DNA of 28,847 bases from Stereum hirsutum FP-91666 SS1 (GCF_000264905.1 NW_006763131.1:930100-958946), one strand, 5' to 3'. Shown: positions 1 through 11,171, numbered from the stretch's first letter. A program made the numbers and translations. The notes: a model not told the origin generated them from the sequence alone.

Positions 1-39
1 AACAGAACCAATACAGGTCTTCAAGGATGCAATAAAGAC

Positions 40-395
40 TAATTTAGAATACTAGAAGTATATATGATGATATTTATTGATGTACAAAATGTTCAGGAGT
101 AGAAAAGGTCTGGGCCACACCTGGGCCACACAAAAGCGAAATTTGTTCAGAGCTTCTGAGGGGCAGTCTATATAGCAATAGTTATAAACACATACCTATG
201 TCATATTAGTATACTAGAACAGACATAATACAAAGTATTTAAGTACAAGAGCATGAGCAAGAGCAGGAGTATGGTACAAGATTTGGGCCACATTTGTGCC
301 ACACAAAAGACCCAAATTTTCGAAATGTAGGTAGGGCTTTTGTGGAGTAATACATTCAAATGGTGTTTTATGTAGGCTTATATAGCTCATTAGGA
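40..395. repeat. Diverged tandem duplication of about 170 nt
   Basis: Two related blocks, about 40-185 and 225-395, share the order GTACAA, then GGGCCACA..GCCACACAAAAG, then AAATTT, then CTATATAG or TTATATAG. The most similar part is at 112-145 against 284-319. No reading frame worth reporting is present. I read this as an old tandem duplication in a non-coding repeat. The family is not recognised. Confidence 0.5.
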
Positions 396-430
396 TCAAG
401 TAGTATGTTCAGAGTGAAGTATAACAGGAA

Positions 431-466
431 GGAAGCAGGGCAGGGGCAGGGGCAGGGGGCAGGGAG
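431..466 (+). repeat. GGGGCA microsatellite, G-quadruplex-like
   Basis: Five runs of three to five G are separated by CA or A within 36 nt. The spacing fits a G-quadruplex-forming motif on the plus strand. It lies in a non-coding stretch (400-600) where I see nothing else. Confidence 0.65.
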
Positions 467-599
467 AATTCTAGCAGTAGCCAGTGCCACATCCCAATGA
501 GGGTAAGACCCTAAAATAGGGCAAGGGAATCAAGGTCGTATCAATAATTAATAAAGCAGTGATCTAAAAGTGGACGGTATGCAATAGAAGCATGGAAGC

Positions 600-703
600 C
601 ACATTATAATGTGACTCCATGAAAACAGTGCACAAGAAGCAGCTAGGAGTTCGGGCTCACATTACAATGTCAGTGAACGGAGCTCTTCGCTCACATTGTA
701 ATG
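600..703. repeat. Cluster of three CATTRYAATG palindromic motifs (left copy)
   Basis: CACATTATAATGTG at 600-613 is a perfect 14-nt palindrome. CATTACAATG at 660-669 and CATTGTAATG at 694-703 are reverse complements of one another. A cluster with nearly the same spacing, in inverted order, sits at 28132-28231. The function is unknown; these could be terminal or subterminal motifs of a transposon. Confidence 0.6.
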
Positions 704-1191
704 TTTCTACATGTACGCCTGTCTGATAACCCTTCAGATGTGTCCTCCTTCTCCTCCTCCTCCTGGCTGGACGAGCTCCCAACGTAGTCGTCGTCGTCGT
801 CATCGTCCGTACCCATGTCCTCATCTCCTGCTTCCGCTTCTCCTCCTCTTCCTCTGCCTTCTTCTTCCTCCCTCGCATCGTCGTCCTCCTTCTCACATTG
901 CAGCAGCTTCCCCTGCTCCTTGAAAGACCATCCAGCGACATCTGCGTCGAATGAACATGTATCTGGGCCCTTCTCCAGGAGCCTGCTCAGTTCCTTCACC
1001 CTCTCCTGTTCCAACCGCTCCTCCTCGTAGTTCGATTTTGATTTGTCCTTCGTCGCTCCTCGCCTGTCTGACCTCGACACCGGTTCATCATCCTCCACGC
1101 TCTTCTTGGCTTTTGCAGCTCGCGTCCTTTGTTTTGAGCATTTCTTGGGCTGCTGATGCGGTGCGGGTTTGTTCGTCGAAGGTTTCGCCGC
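691..1191 (-). pseudogene. Highly charged low-complexity reading frame, candidate exon or decayed gene
   Basis: The minus-strand frame is open from 1191 to a TGA at 691-693. The N-terminal part is rich in Lys/Arg/Gln. A central part looks like ordinary protein (an EEERLEQERVKELSRLLEKG segment, probably helical). The C-terminal part is very acidic, with an Asp run and a Ser/Glu block. No ATG lies near the 5' end. Just upstream a different frame looks protein-like (about 1092-1260), so a frameshift or missing intron is likely. The last codons and the stop fall inside the CATTACAATG motif at 694-703. I do not recognise a family. The acidic half may be only a side effect of the CT-rich plus strand. 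Confidence 0.35.
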
Positions 1192-1639
1192 TCAAGATCG
1201 AAGCATCCGTGGCTCCTTGAACTGATGTGTTCCCGGTGTCGGGGGGAAACGTAGAAGAGGTTGAGGTAGGATGGGAGATGGTAGAAGAAGGCAGGACGAT
1301 GGAAGAATGCAGGTGCTGTTAGTATACATGTAGCCCATGGATACGGTGCAGAGGGGCCAAACGGGCGAAGAGCAGTAAATATAGGAATAATATGAATAAA
1401 AGACACAAGCGGAGATTGCCGGTCTACTGTACAGTTAGAACCGAGCCGGTGGCGTAGAGCTTGCCACACACGATAGTCCAACAGGTGCATGTCGTAGGTT
1501 TCTTGTAACAATCTGTGTACCTCGCTGCCTACCGCATTATCGGAGACTTGAGCTGAAGGTTCATCAGCCCTTCTTTGAGACGCATAGCCATTATAAATGT
1601 ACCTGCTAGTAAGAAGGGGGTTCTTTACAAAGGTTCCTC

Positions 1640-2103
1640 TGGCCCAAGAATTATAAATGCCAGTATTGGGCTGGCTATTAGGGCGGCCGAGGGGTGGTTC
1701 TGGGTAGCTGGGTGGCCCAGGGTGATGGGGTAGGGCGTATAGGGGTGGTCCTGGGGGTAGGGTAGGGGGTAGGGGATAGGGTAGGGGTGCTGGGGAATGG
1801 TTAGGGCGGGTAGGTAGGGTGTATATGGTAAAACGGGCTGGGTTATATATGGATAAAATGGGGAATATAGGCAGGGATGATCGTAGGGTGAATAGGGATA
1901 GAACAGTGGCTGATAAAAATACGGAAAAATGGTAGAATAATAGTAGGGATGCTAGGGTGGGGGTACTGGATACCTGGGGGTAGATCGGTAGGGGAAATGA
2001 GGTGATCTGGGGGTATCTTGGTAACTTTATGAGTTTTGTGAATTAGGACGAACGGATCACATTGCTGGGTGTCATTTCGATGGAATTGACGTATAAAACG
2101 TGA
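1640..2103. repeat. G-rich dispersed repeat, left copy
   Basis: The first part (1690-1830) is a chain of GGGTAGGG-like runs with G-quadruplex potential. It is followed by a well conserved core at 1912-2103 that reappears in the same orientation at 28653-28847. Shared words include AATAATAGTAGGGATGCTAG, GGTAACTTT, ATCACATTGCTGGGTGTC and GTATAAAACGT. The left copy runs on to about 2270, while the right copy leaves the window. No convincing coding potential. Probably a non-autonomous or ancient transposon family. Confidence 0.75.
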
Positions 2104-3515
2104 ATTGTGGCCCGATTTTGGCAACATGAAGGAGGTCGATTTTGGGGGTTCTGACTATTTGACAAACATTGATAAAAGCACAAAATGATGAAAAGCGATT
2201 TTTGAAGGAATCGGTCCATCCGTTCCAAAGTTATAGCATAAACGGTCAGCAAGATATTACCCTATTACGGTGAAAGAGGGTGGGCAGGCCAGAACTGGGG
2301 ATATAGTGGTTCAATTACCTTGTTTTTTGCTGTCATTGGTAGTCCTATATCAATACTAAGTGATGGGGAGCACACCGGGCACAAAAACAATGATCGTGGC
2401 CTTGATACTGGTGCCATGTCTAGGGGAGGAGGAGGAGAACATCTACCCCGGGTATATTGCCATGGTTAGAATGTCTTGTGGTGTTGAAGTGATGATTGGA
2501 AAATACAGTTTGATGTTTGGGAAGTCAATCTATGGTACAGCATTAGTCAAAATTGTCCTGCACTAATTGTGGGGCACTGAGGGGGTAAAACAGTATATTG
2601 GGCCACAGTATAATCACTGAAACACCAATATCCGCGTTTTTGGTACCGTTCTTGTTGTGGTAATTTGGTTTAAATGTATATAAAAAGTATGAAAGCACCA
2701 GAACCGCGCTGGTGGATAGTGGAAAAAGCAAAACCATGTTTTTGATGGGGGAGCAAGTGCACATGTAGTATTGGGGGTTTATATGGACCAGATCTCTCTC
2801 AAATACAGTGTGATCATGGTGCGGTGTGGTACAGGGCTAGTATACATCATATTGAATGTTTCTAGGTGATCCACTATGTCATACCTGGTCTGTGTGATAC
2901 AGTAAAAATGCAAAACATCGGTTTTTGGCTGTAAATGGCCAATGCTGCAGCGTATTTGGATTTCTGAATATAATTGAGAGGTTTGTGGACCAATCATCAT
3001 TAGGAGTAAGCTCTATGCATCAAAAAATAAATGTCCAAAAAAAATCCGAAGTGGTTAGCTGGCCTATACTTCCACTGCGTAGAGGTGATTCGAATATGGT
3101 AGGCCTCACTGATCTTGTGGTGGCGTTCCCATCGGGCATAGCTGAGACAAAGGAACAATGGATATGAGGAATGAATGGCACAGGTTCCGGATACCTCTCA
3201 GATCCATACTCATCCAACCAGGAAACACCTGACATCATCTTGTCTGGGTGAAAAAGGACATAGGAAAGTGAAGAATGTGCAGCACGATCATTATTCATAT
3301 GCCTCGAATGTTGATTCACGGGCAATATGGTTCATCCAGTCAGAGAGATGCGGGTAGCTGTGAGCAGCAAAGTTGGTGTCGGTGGCATACTGGTTCATAA
3401 ATATATTATCATTCCCGAACCCAAGAGCAGGAGATATTGATTGATGAGATTCATGGGTCATGGGCATTGTGGCTGGATAAGAGATGAAGTTAATATGGTT
3501 TATATAACCATACTT
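2104..3515. other. No gene seen
   Basis: AT-rich sequence with only short unrelated frames on both strands. The first 170 nt continue the G-rich repeat family. I see no splice-consistent gene, no RNA gene and no recognisable transposon protein. Confidence 0.5.
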
Positions 3516-5283
3516 TCAAGCCTCAACAGTAAATGTGTCCTGCCAGCAATGGAACAACTCAAGATTGTAGACGGTTAGCGCACTACCAGAATGTGGGTGG
3601 CCTCCTTTGAACGCAGTCCACTTAATGAAGATGCCGCATGGCTTGATGTACAGGCCGGGATGTATGAGGAAGAAAGGGCCCAGGTCGGTTCCTGTATGAC
3701 AGCATGTTAACACCGAGGCCATAAATATAAGCAGAGACCTGTACTGACCAGGAGGAAAAAGATACAGGGTATGGGTCAAAGTCCATGAATCTGGATGATC
3801 CTTGACATCAGGATGTATGCCGCCTTGCCCACCACTGATAGATCGCTCTAAGGTCCTTCCTCCACAGACTACCGATATATTGACTTGAACCGCTGGTGTG
3901 GCGGTGGCCCGAGAGGACCCAGGCATGGCGCGAGTGGGAAGGGTAGCCTCTTAAGGTAAAGTAATAATGAGACATAAAAGATACATCAAATAATAACATA
4001 CACACCTCCACGTTTTGAAGCAGATGTAGCTTTCTTCAAAGTAGTGTCAGAGGGTCCTAGGGCTGTGAACTCAATGTGGGCTTTAAAGGTAGGTTTGCCG
4101 GCATCAGAATAGGAAGCTTAGGCCTGGTTAAAAGAGATAATGTACTTGCTGTGATAGCGGCGGACCTGGTGGTCTTCTTACTCTCGTAATAATCTGTACA
4201 CTTGGGATAGCAGTTGTGAGTGTTGCCTCCCTCGTTGTGGTAGAGCCTGAATGGAGTATCCGAACTGAAGCATCCCTGGCAGCGGTCGCACTCCTTGATT
4301 ATTTTGTCAAGCGGGGTGAAGTCAACAATATAATCAGACATAGCTTTGTTGACAGCCAGGGAATAGAACAAGTGTTGATACGGGAGGTGACTGTGCAACA
4401 GGGACGACTCAGGACAAGCAGGCAAAAAAATGGCCTAGTGGCGAGACAAACAAGGAACAAATAAACAAGACTAGTGATGCTATTGAAGTACCTTTCCATT
4501 TTTGGTGATCCTTCAAAGAGTCACTCCGTTTTTGTAGTCCGGAGTGGTAGCATGAGGTGGTCAAGTCGATGGTCACCGGGAAATTCCAGTAGGCAAAGTC
4601 TGCGAGTAAGGTGAATAAAGAAGAGCACAGTATAAAGGAATCTACTCAATATCACTGAAGGAAATATTAGAATCATAATCATCATTATTGAACGAGAAAT
4701 TGGGAACATTATTAGCAACATTACTGGGCCCTTTAGCTGCTTCTGAGTCATCCATAGACTCGGGAATATGAGGCATACCATCGCCAGGACCAGTGTCCAA
4801 CATTGAACCCTAAGACTCCCCGTCAGTCATTCAGGTCGCCTTAAAATAGGGATCAACCTCTACAAACTGCTCATCTTCAGGGGTAAAACCTTTTGGGAGA
4901 TCCTCTTCAATCACCCTCATTGAAAGTGCCACCGCCACTTCTAATGCCTCATCCTCCATCGCACAGAAATACCCAAGGAGCTCGCTATATACGATCCATA
5001 CTGTATCCTCGTTCACGGCTGGCCAGTCCATTTCTTCCATAAACTGACAAGCTTGAGTTTTGAGTTCCGGCGGGGCGAGATCAAAGACGTAATGGTCGGG
5101 GGGAGCATAGGTTTGGCGAACTTTATGGAGATGCTTCAACATAAAACAAATAAGGTTGTACCCAAGGCTGCGAGCCAAGTGGAAACACAGATGCACCTTA
5201 CAGCAGCAGTTGAAACCCGAGCCCTTATGTATAAGAAATTGCAGCACAGAGCTGTTGCTGTGAATATCACCGCTAGTAAGCAA
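3516..5283 (-). pseudogene. Remnants of an unrecognised multi-exon gene
   Basis: Several protein-like minus-strand segments lie in order. 5150-4834 has a tract with APPDHYVFDLAPPELK and EDTVWIVYSELLGYF. In the same frame, after a TGA (4831-4833) and a TAG about 20 nt further on, comes an Asn/Asp/Ser-rich segment (4790-4660). 4340-4150 is Cys-rich (KECDRCQGCF, then HNCYPKC), possibly metal-binding. 3930-3520 contains IKPCGIFIKWTAFKGGHPHSG. A likely intron joins the last two (GTGTGT donor near 4008, acceptor near 3953). Both in-frame stops could be C-to-T changes of CGA and CAG. I do not recognise the family. It may be one decayed gene or two neighbouring fragments. Confidence 0.4.
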
Positions 5284-5289
5284 TAAGGT

Positions 5290-5889
5290 GCACCAAGGAT
5301 ATTGATTGCAAGTGTGGTAGATAGAAGAAAACCTATGAGATATGGGAAGAGTACATGGAAGTTATTTGAGACGAGATGGTGCTGCCGCTACGAGCAAAGA
5401 CATGGGCATGGGAAGATATCCACGTAGACTAGGTAACACCACAGACTAGGATAACCTCACGAGAAGCATCAAACCGCAAGACGATTGAATCGGAAGTGAG
5501 CACCAAGTGCTTTGCACAAATAAGATAGGTTCATGTGGAAAACTTGTACGGACTGCAAACCGAAACAGACTACACGAAGATACATTGAAGGCAGGAGCTA
5601 GCAGGCACCCTAGGATGGCCGAGGGGTGGCCAGGGTCCCAGAGGAGAGTCGAGACTCAGTAGAGTCTGAGCACCAAACATCGGCTGGTGCCGCGGGAAAA
5701 CAGAATAATCGAACCATAACCTAGCATCCACCATAATTCTCCGCTTGATGACTTTCAGCTTTTCTCTGTGTGTGTGGAAGTTGACAATTTATGCCGTAAA
5801 CCAATTCCTGTTTGTACGAACATACCAGCCCTGGACTACTTCAAGTATGTATGTAATCACTCACCCACTGCGTATTATGGTTGTCCAGG
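5290..5889. other. No gene seen
   Basis: Spacer between the unrecognised gene remnants and the end of the Plavaka-type pseudogene. Only short, unrelated frames are visible on either strand. I see no repeats of note. Confidence 0.4.
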
Positions 5890-7349
5890 GTCCCATAGCA
5901 CAAGATTATTTGCCCATAATGATCGTGAACCTTGAGGTCTCTGACCTCCCAACGTTGTTGCCTCGAGCTCGTCAACCCACTCTTCCCCTCTGCCCTTCCC
6001 TTTGCCTTTACCTTCTTACCCTCGTTTCTGTCTCCATCCCCGTCCCTGTTCCCGTCCCTGTTCCCATCCCCATTTCCGTTTCCGTTTCCATTCCAATCCC
6101 CATTCTCATCTTGTTCTCATTTTCGTTCCCCCTCCCAGTCCCTCTCCCATTATCCTTTGCATTCCCATCCTTCCTGCGTCTGGTTTGTCAGAGTTGTCAC
6201 CATTCTCTTGTGCATATTTATCTCTTGGCTCTGCAGCGTCCCAGGCCTGGTGAGTGGTGCCACGATTCTGCCATTGTAGTCTCCTCTGATACTCAACCTC
6301 AAGTTCTTTGGTGCGCAACCCATCTGTTTCACTCTTGAAAGCACGAAGAAGACACCCCAGATCAATGGTTGTGGCTTGGAACGGAGGATCTGGTGCTTGA
6401 CTTGTCCCTGAATTTATCTGAGCCCAGAAAGACCGCTCTGGTTAAGGGGGTAGAGAGGCGAAGCTTGGCAAGTCCGTGGAAAAGGGCAAGCACAAAAAGG
6501 AGGTTCATCATGATATCACTGAGAGCTTCTGGAAGTATGTCCTCAAAGACGGGAATGGCGCTGACCATGGCAAGTCGGGCAGAGTCGATGTGAGCAAAAA
6601 TACGAGCGTGTTGGATAGGAGCGTGTTTCGAGATGGAAGGTATACAGAAGGGACAAAAAATACCTGCAGCATATCCCCAAAGTCGCGAGCTGCCATGCTC
6701 TTCATCTCGCTGGCATTGTTGCGAAACCTTCTGATTCAATGGGTGAACAGGGGTGTTTCACAATACCTACATCACAGGAATAGGTTTTATGGCATTTGAC
6801 AAAGGGGTTTAGATGACATACTGCAGACCAAAGTGTTTCTCGAGCATTTTAACCAGCCTCATTAGATGAGTGGCAACAGCCCTCCATACACCCTGCTCGA
6901 GTGCATGCAATATATTGGGCATGATCATTGCAAACATATTTTACCCATACTTAGCAAATATCGCAAATGTGTTCTACATAGTTAGGTCAAAGAGCAAATC
7001 TTGAATGACACACATATACACACTGGCATTCGGGATGTCTTGTACAGTTTCTCCGTTACCTTCTTTCCGGTGACCGAGTAGCCATGCTTGAAGATATCTT
7101 TCCTTGCCTGTTCTACCAACTTTGCCTCATGTTCGACATCGGCAAGAGTCCGTTTATCTTTCCTGCAAAGTTCATCCATAACAGTACCAACATCTTCGAC
7201 ATCGTCAATATGGATCTTGCATATAGGACATAGGTGTGCCAAAAGTGTTCTGATAGACACGATCATGACTCTAAATTCCTCCGCAATGCAGAGGAATGTA
7301 ACTCACTTTTTGGGATAGTCAGCAGAGTATGTGAAGATCCTGGGAAATA
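5890..7349 (-). pseudogene. Plavaka-type (CACTA-like) transposase, decayed C-terminal two thirds
   Basis: On the minus strand the segment starts with the family hallmark FPRIFTYSADYP (7347-7312). A short intron follows (GTGAGT donor, TTTAG acceptor at about 7273), then a CPIC motif and a block ending in IFKHGYSVTGKKV (7266-7035). Next comes a diverged PDLMHEFELGVWKA-like block (6950-6830) with an in-frame TAA at 6941-6943. The C-terminal part (6740-5890) includes LLFVLALFHGLAKLRLSTPLT and a charged ELEVEYQRRLQ segment. The family is known from basidiomycete DNA transposons; I identify it from remembered motifs, not a search. The N-terminal continuation lies inverted at 11058-11171. Frame changes and stops make it inactive. 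Confidence 0.7.
6018..6180 (+). repeat. Pyrimidine-rich imperfect hexanucleotide repeat
   Basis: Runs of TTCCCRTCCC and TTTCCGTTTCC units interrupt the C-terminal end of the Plavaka-type pseudogene. The long plus-strand frames over it are low-complexity by-products. It probably arose by slippage in a region already free of selection. Confidence 0.7.
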
Positions 7350-7456
7350 CCAAAGTGCGAGTTCTGCAAACCGGAAATTCCGTTCCTAGGGATGATTATC
7401 GGACATCAGGAAATTTGTATGGACCCTAAGGAGACCGAAGCGATTTCCCAGTGGCC
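7350..7456 (+). pseudogene. Ty3/Gypsy reverse transcriptase fragment (thumb/connection part)
   Basis: The plus-strand frame reads KCEFCKPEIPFLGMIIG followed by MDPKETEAISQWP. This is the stretch after the YMDD palm in Gypsy polymerases (usual pattern KCEF....FLG..I...GI.MDP.K..AI..WP). It is the exact continuation of the minus-strand Gypsy fragment ending at about 11172, but on the other strand. That is best explained by inversion of 7350-11171. Copia-derived sequence begins directly after it. Confidence 0.75.
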
Positions 7457-10400
7457 TCCATCGTCGACGGCAACATTGGCTATCTCAACGGGCGTACTTC
7501 CTCCTTCGGAGTTCATCATGCTCGTTTATCTTCTACTTTGCCACTCGATCTCTCTCTCTGGCACCACCGTTTCTCTCATACCAACTACGACGCCTTTAAA
7601 CGCATGCATACCCTCAAGCTCGTTGACGGTCTTACCATTTCTTCCTCCTCTACGCCCGATCCTATCTGCAAGCCTTGTCTCTCTGGGAAGCAACGTTGTC
7701 ATAACGTTCCAAAGACCGCTACTCGTCGCTCTCATCCTCTCGATCTCATCCATAGTGATCTCAAGGGTCCCCTCCCTCCCACCCGCAACGGGTATCGCTA
7801 CTGGGTCACGTTTATCGACAATGCTGGACGTTTCAAGGCGGTTCAGTTCTTGAGGAAGAAGAGTGAGACTTTTGGGGCTTTCAGAGTGTTCAAGGCGTAT
7901 GCAGAGAAGGCGCTAGGGAGGAAGATTAAGATGTTGAGGGACGATAAGGGAGGAGAGTATATTGGGAAGGATTGGGATGTGTATTGTGCAGAGGAAGGGA
8001 TTCTTTGCCAGCATACCGAGCTGAACTAACCCCATCAAAACGGTGTATCGGAGAACGCGAATCTCGACATGGCTCTGGCTACTACAGCGATGCTTATCGA
8101 AGCCAAGCTCCCTCCTTCGTTCTGGGATCTCGCTGTCTCCGCCTATATCCATGTCTCCAATCGCACGCCTACCTCTGCTCTCAATGGCGGCATTCCCTAC
8201 GTCGCTTGGAAGAAGAAGAAACCCGATGTTTCCTACTTCCGCGTCTTCGGTTGCCTCGCCTATGTGCTCGTTAGGAAGGAGAAGCGGAAGCCGTTCACTT
8301 CGCATACTCGCAAGTGTATCTTCGTTGGGTATGGGAATGGGGTGAAGGCGTGGCAGTTTTGGGACCCGGTTGAGCATAGGATCGTCATTAGCTCTCATGC
8401 TGTGTTCGATGAACGCTTCCTCCCTGGTAACTCCACTCTTGCTATTAATCTGGTCGACGATTTATCTCCCAGTGATACTCCTGGTCCTTCTGTGGTAGAG
8501 GTGACGGATCAGGAGGGAGAATTGGACGCCTCTGGCGAGTTTATTAATCCGCCACCTCCCCCAGCTCCACCGGGCGTCGACTTGGCTCCTCCTCAGCCCC
8601 CTCATCACGCGCCACCGCCACATCCTCGTACCCCTTCGCCCTATTCATCTCCCTCTCCATCTCCCACTCCAGAACGATCACCATCTCTTCCTCCTAGACG
8701 CAATCCAGGCCGTTCTACGCGTCCAGACAAGTCTCTCAATGAGAACGCCATTCAGCAACGCAACGATCGTCCTCCTCATCGCACTCCTTCCGTCCCACCT
8801 CGCTCGCTATCTCCGGATCCTCTTCGTCTTCCTACTCCTCGATTCCAGACGCCTCCTCGCGTGGATAGGCCACTTATAGGCGACGATAGCCCTGATCCTT
8901 TGGCGGCGACTCCGGATCCTATCTTGGAGTCGGAGGATGAAGATAGCGATGCCTACGACTCTGCTGCGCTGGTTTCGACCGGATTGGACTTTATGGGGAC
9001 GGAGTATCTCACTCTCGATCAGGCCTGCGAGTTTGCCCATGCGCTGAAGACGACGTCACACGATGGAGAGCCTAGATCGTTCAAGGAGGCGATGAAGCAG
9101 GAGCCGAAGGAGAGGCAGAAGTGGTGGGAAGCGGCTTTGAGTGAGATTCAGTCTCTGGTAGAGAATGGGACGTTTGAGCTGGTCGAGTTACCAAGGGGAG
9201 CGAAAGCGATAGGTAGTAGATGGGTTTTCAAGGTGAAGCGGAACGCGGACGGTTCGATTGAGCGGTATAAGGCGCGTTTGGTGGCCCAAGGCTTCTCTCA
9301 GCGTCCTGGATCCGACTACCACGAAACCTTCGCTCCTACGCCACGCTGGGCAGCTCTACGCGCCGTTCTCGTCTTAGCCGCCTTCGAGGATCTCTATCTA
9401 GAGAGCGTCGACATCTCATCCGCTTTCCTCAATGGTACGCTCAAGGAGACCGTGTTTATGCGCCAACCCGAGGGATTTGAGGAGAAAGGAGCTGGTTGGG
9501 TGTGGAGGTTGAAGAGGTCGTTGTACGGGTTGAAGCAGGCTGGAAGGGTTTGGCATGAGACGTTGAACGAGAGGTTAGAGGAGATGGGATTCAAGCGGAT
9601 TCTCTGTGAGCACAGTATCTGGGTGTTTGGTCGAGGGGATTCGCGCATTATCATACCCGTCTTCATTGACGATATGACGATTGCTGCAAAATCCAAGGGT
9701 GAAGTCGACCGGGTCAAGTTGGAGCTTAAATCTCACTTCAAACTTCGCGATCTTGGTCCTACTTCCTTTCTTCTAGGCGTTTCTATCGAACGGGATCGTC
9801 CCAATCGTACCATTCGCCTCTCCCAACGCCAGTACGTCTTAGACCTCCTTGATCGCTTCAATTTCTCCGATTGCAGTCCGGTTTCCACTCTCCTTGATCC
9901 TTCCATTCGCCTTTCCACCTCCGTGGCGCCCCAATCGTACGAAGAAGAGCTGCAGATGCGCTCTATTCCTTATATCAATGTCGTCGGAGCCTTGGCCTAC
10001 CTTGCGATCGCCACTCGTCCAGACATAGCTCACAGCGTCGGAGTCCTTGCTCGCTTCAGCCAGAATCCAGGCCTTCAGCATTGGAAAGCGATCAAGCACC
10101 TCTTTCGCTATCTCAAGGGCTCTCTCGACTATAAACTCACTTATTCTCCCACATCCTCTTCCTCCACTGAGCTCTTCCACACCTACACCGACGCCGATCA
10201 TGCAGGGAATCCGGATTCTGGACGTTCCACCTCTGGTTATCTCGTCAAGATGGGCACAGGCGCTATTTCCTGGCAATCTCGCCTTCAATCCATCGTCGCC
10301 CTCTCCACCACAGAAGCCGAATATGTCGCTGCTACCACTGCTGGCCAAGAGATCCTCTTCCTTCGCAACTTGCTCACTTCCTTTGGTTATTCACTCGACT

Positions 10401-10639
10401 CTCCCTCTACCCTCTACATCGACAATCAGTCTGCGCTTCAAGTGGCGAAGAACCCGGAGCACCATGGGCGTATGAAGCATCTGGACTTGGGGGTCTATTG
10501 GTTGAGAGATGAGGTGGAGAAGGGGACGATCCAGATGGAGCATATAGGGACGGATGAGATGCCTGCAGACCTTCTGACTAAACCCTTGGCTAGGGTTAAA
10601 GTGCAGAAGTTCGCGGAGATGATGGGGCTTAGGGCTTGA
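7451..10639 (+). pseudogene. pol: Ty1/Copia polyprotein, 5'-truncated, one in-frame stop
   Basis: The frame is open from 7430. It begins in the GAG-pre-integrase zinc region (WHHRFSH...CKPCLSGK), then integrase with DLIHSDLKG and DDKGGEY. It is cut by a TAA at 8027-8029 inside the conserved ELN.PHQNG stretch, then continues in the same frame (8030-10639). Counting from the Met at 8069, the second part has a Pro/Ser-rich linker (about residues 150-310), an RVT_2 reverse transcriptase (SRWVFKVKRNADGSIERYKARLVAQGF near 383, catalytic FIDDM near 532) cut here to short motifs, and RNase H (YTDADHAG near 706, STTEAEYVA, DNQSALQVAKNPEHHGRMKH). Gag, protease and the 5' LTR are absent. Apart from the stop the pol frame is well kept, so the insertion is fairly young. 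Confidence 0.92.
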
Positions 10640-10661
10640 GGTCTGCCTCGTCGGAAGGGAG
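10640..10661 (+). promoter_or_regulatory. Polypurine tract of the Copia element
   Basis: A purine run (GGAAGGGAG) lies just before TGTCCGG, between the pol stop and the presumed start of the 3' LTR. This is the usual place for the plus-strand DNA primer of an LTR retrotransposon. Confidence 0.55.
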
Positions 10662-11023
10662 TGTCCGGTGTATTACGACGAGACAGAGGGAATTTTCCTG
10701 ATATTTTAGCAATTTTTCCGGGACTGATAGGACCACTTACTACAGATTTACGACTTTAGTTATTTTGCCACCAAGCGATCCGCAGAGTCCCGGATTCCGC
10801 GCCTCGGGATCCGCCACTCTGCGTCCCGTTTAGGCAGTTACTTTTCCAACTGTATAGTAGACCGGTAAGCGCCGGAGCACGTCCTTTTAACTTGTGGGAA
10901 GCGTCCTTGTCTCTTCATCATTGACAGTGACGCTTCTCACAGGTGAGTCTTACTATAGATTTTGTCTCTTTCTTTTTCTATTACTTTGTGAGGGCAATAT
11001 CATTGACAGTGACGCTTCTCACA
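10662..11023 (+). repeat. 3' LTR of the Copia element (end uncertain)
   Basis: It starts with TG right after the polypurine tract. The end is either the CA at 10940-10941 or the CA at 11022-11023, because a 25-nt segment occurs at both 10918-10942 and 11000-11024. No 5' LTR is present for comparison, so the length (about 280 or 362 nt) is inferred. Gypsy-like sequence seems to resume right after 11022. Confidence 0.55.
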
Positions 11024-11024
11024 G
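10918..11024 (+). repeat. 25-nt direct repeat bordering an intron-like 57-nt segment
   Basis: The same 25 nt, ending GACGCTTCTCACAG, is found at 10918-10942 and 11000-11024. The spacer starts GTGAGT and the second copy ends TCACAG, so splice signals flank the interval. It may be a small LTR duplication or a real intron in the LTR transcript. Confidence 0.5.
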
Positions 11025-11057
11025 TCGTTTCTTCGAGTGCTCAATTATCTGCGCCTC
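11022..11057 (+). pseudogene. Short Gypsy remnant (FLG.LNYLR motif)
   Basis: The plus frame reads QSFLRVLNYLR, resembling the segment that follows the EAISQWP block in Gypsy polymerases (..L.SFLG..NY.R.FI). It would place the Copia insertion between these two blocks of one Gypsy element. It is short, so this could be chance. Confidence 0.4.
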
Positions 11058-11171
11058 ACAAAATGGGACCTTTTCCATGGTGCATGGGGACTCATCTTTG
11101 ATGCAGAATTTCTAAAGGCATATGAGCACGAAATCATGGTTATGTTTGATGAAGGCAAGGAGCCCTGGCGA
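11058..11171 (+). pseudogene. Plavaka-type transposase fragment, N-terminal to the FPRIFTYSADYP block
   Basis: An open plus-strand frame reads LTKWDLFHGAWGLIFDAEF then LKAYEHEIMVMFDEGKEPWR. In Plavaka-type proteins, as I recall them, an AYEHGI..C.DG segment comes directly before FPRIFTYSADYP. That motif is found at 7347 on the minus strand. The fragment therefore looks like the missing piece of the pseudogene at 5890-7349, now on the opposite strand because of an inversion. Confidence 0.6.

Noticed and set aside
1690..1830. GGGTAGGG runs as telomere repeats
   Set aside because: Irregular unit length, interior position and a second copy with the same flanking core at 28440 point to a dispersed repeat.
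3381..3388. GTGGCATA, the predicted target duplication of the 23635 end
   Set aside because: It is not followed by a TAGTG terminal sequence, so the match is chance.
5745..6338. 197-codon plus-strand frame
   Set aside because: It is opposite the Plavaka-type C-terminus and mostly encodes the pyrimidine microsatellite.
9839..10348. 169-codon minus-strand frame
   Set aside because: Antisense shadow of the Copia RT/RNase H gene; codon pattern and motifs support the plus strand only.
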